A stretch of DNA of 64,000 bases, taken from NCBI RefSeq assembly GCF_023856365.1, contig NC_064544.1, forward strand, positions 27,127,920 through 27,191,919, written 5' to 3'. This DNA comes from Brienomyrus brachyistius. Taxonomy: Eukaryota > Chordata > Actinopteri > Osteoglossiformes > Mormyridae. Positions 62,952-64,000 of this stretch are shown in pieces. A model generated the notes under the pieces. The model saw only the letters and a list, made by a program, of their open reading frames with translations. It was not told the origin of the DNA and made no database searches. A program made the position numbers and the translations under genes. Numbering within the stretch: the first letter of the stretch is position 1; the number at the start of each line of letters is the position of its first letter.

Positions 62952-64000
62952 TCTGAGAAGTGTGTGCACAAAGCGTTTAAGTCACAAATAACTGAGCATG
63001 CTGTAAACAGGGATGTGCATAGTACAATCAGATATTGGTGACGCACATAAATTCAACTTTATCAGAGCAAAAATGTTTAAAATTTGATATTTTGTTTATT
63101 TACCAGCCTTGTTCATATTTAAATCTAAAATGCTCATTAGCTGGAAACTTCATTTCAGCACTGGGCTGATTTAGCAGTGGGGATTTTACTGTATTCACAG
63201 CAGCTTCCAGTGCTTCAAATTTATATCTTAATGCCACTCTGTGACCTTGGCCACGTTAAGCGGTTAGAAGTTGGATGGATTTTTCAATGTCATTTCGACC
63301 AAAATACAATGTACATACAACATTTTGTTCAGAAACACAACAATTATTAGAATTAGTCTAGCAGATAAAATGTATTCATGACAGAAACAATAAAGTTCAA
63401 TAAATAATAATAATAATAAATCAGTAGAAATCCAGTAGTTGAATTTGTTTGTCATGTATACATTTAATGATTTCCATAAAAGGACTGATGTTTTTCCCAA
63501 AAGCCACTTAAAAACTGGAAGACCTGCAATGTAAACATGCTTGGTGACACCTGTCTAAGTTTCAAAAGAAAGTGGCAGCTTTTAAATCAAACACAACTTA
63601 TAGCACGTTTACCATAACTTTACTATAGATAACAGTTGCAAAGCATTTGAAAAACACTTGAAATTTAACTTCATAATCCATCACTGGAGTTTTAACAATA
63701 TTCTGCATTCCTTATAAGTCATGTACATGTTGACAATGAAGTCGCCACCCTTTGTTATTGAACTTAGATCAAGTAATATAAAAACCCACCGTGATAGAGC
63801 TGTTTGCTGTGGTGTGTTTATTTCAAAATAAGTTTGTGCGGGAGATCTAACTACATGAGTATAGAGAGTGGCAAACCTAAAGGTCACAAGCTTTGTCTTT
63901 GCATATAGCTGATGATGTCATTCATCCTCTTTACCCAAAATGTGAGACCTGCATATCAAAGCATATCAATGAAAATGTAGGAAACTATACTATTAAACAT

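Larger units (their letters stand above)
59911..64000. other. Region upstream of slc4a11
   Basis: It holds a G-rich tract (59940-59958), a decayed SINE, the 35-bp minisatellite, a CTCF-type motif and the tail of a SINE-like repeat near 63240-63280 (TTAAGCGGTTAGAAGTTGGA). No coding exon was recognised. A 145-codon minus-strand open frame at 62609-63046 has no identifiable domain. Confidence 0.6.

Noticed and set aside
62609..63046. 145-codon minus-strand open frame upstream of slc4a11
   Set aside because: No recognisable domain, no promoter or splice signals that I trust; kept only as a note.

Overview
The window is vertebrate nuclear DNA, almost certainly from a teleost fish. It shows split genes with GT-AG introns, long AT-rich non-coding stretches, abundant CA/TA microsatellites, and several repeat families typical of fish: a tRNA-like SINE ending in (ATGG)n, hAT and MITE-type DNA transposons, and a LINE fragment. 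There are no operons, CRISPR arrays or bacterial features. I cannot name the species from the sequence.

Two protein-coding genes are clear, both on the minus strand. (1) Positions 1 to about 21 kb hold the 5' end of eif2ak3 (PERK, the ER-stress eIF2alpha kinase). Coding exon 1 (20684-20964) carries the start codon and signal peptide. Coding exon 2 (3894-4023) carries the start of the lumenal sensor domain. The remaining lumenal, transmembrane and kinase exons lie beyond the left edge. (2) Positions 27.3-59.9 kb hold a complete slc4a11 (SLC4-family membrane transporter, btr1). I rebuilt it exon by exon: 19 exons from an internal ATG (50219) to the stop (27682-27684) give 835 residues. An upstream coding exon at 59755-59791 splices in phase and gives an 853-residue form. 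Every junction was checked for GT/AG and for phase. The order along the minus strand is slc4a11, then about 6 kb of spacer, then eif2ak3.

Between the genes, 21.2-21.7 kb is a promoter region with nine CCAAT boxes in 460 bp, eight in the same orientation. A possible divergent plus-strand gene of unknown identity starts at 21699 and has a phase-compatible second exon at 23792. The introns of eif2ak3 contain further GC-rich CCAAT clusters, three of which are copies of one module pairing ATTGG with GTTGCTAAGC at a fixed distance.

The rest is intron or intergenic sequence with mobile elements. The best defined are three SINE copies with target-site duplications (11993, 12888, 47775), a 998-bp hAT deletion derivative with a perfect 8-bp duplication (48285-49282), a 197-bp palindromic hAT MITE (23076-23272), a MITE at 53111-53342, an internally deleted LINE (about 51505-52570) and a frameshifted hAT-like transposase remnant (11119-11660). 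There are also 33-bp, 35-bp and 24-bp minisatellites. I did not find a new multi-gene system. The most useful leads are the CCAAT-box architecture around eif2ak3, the alternative slc4a11 N-termini, the unidentified divergent exon pair, and an unidentified open frame inside slc4a11 intron 7.
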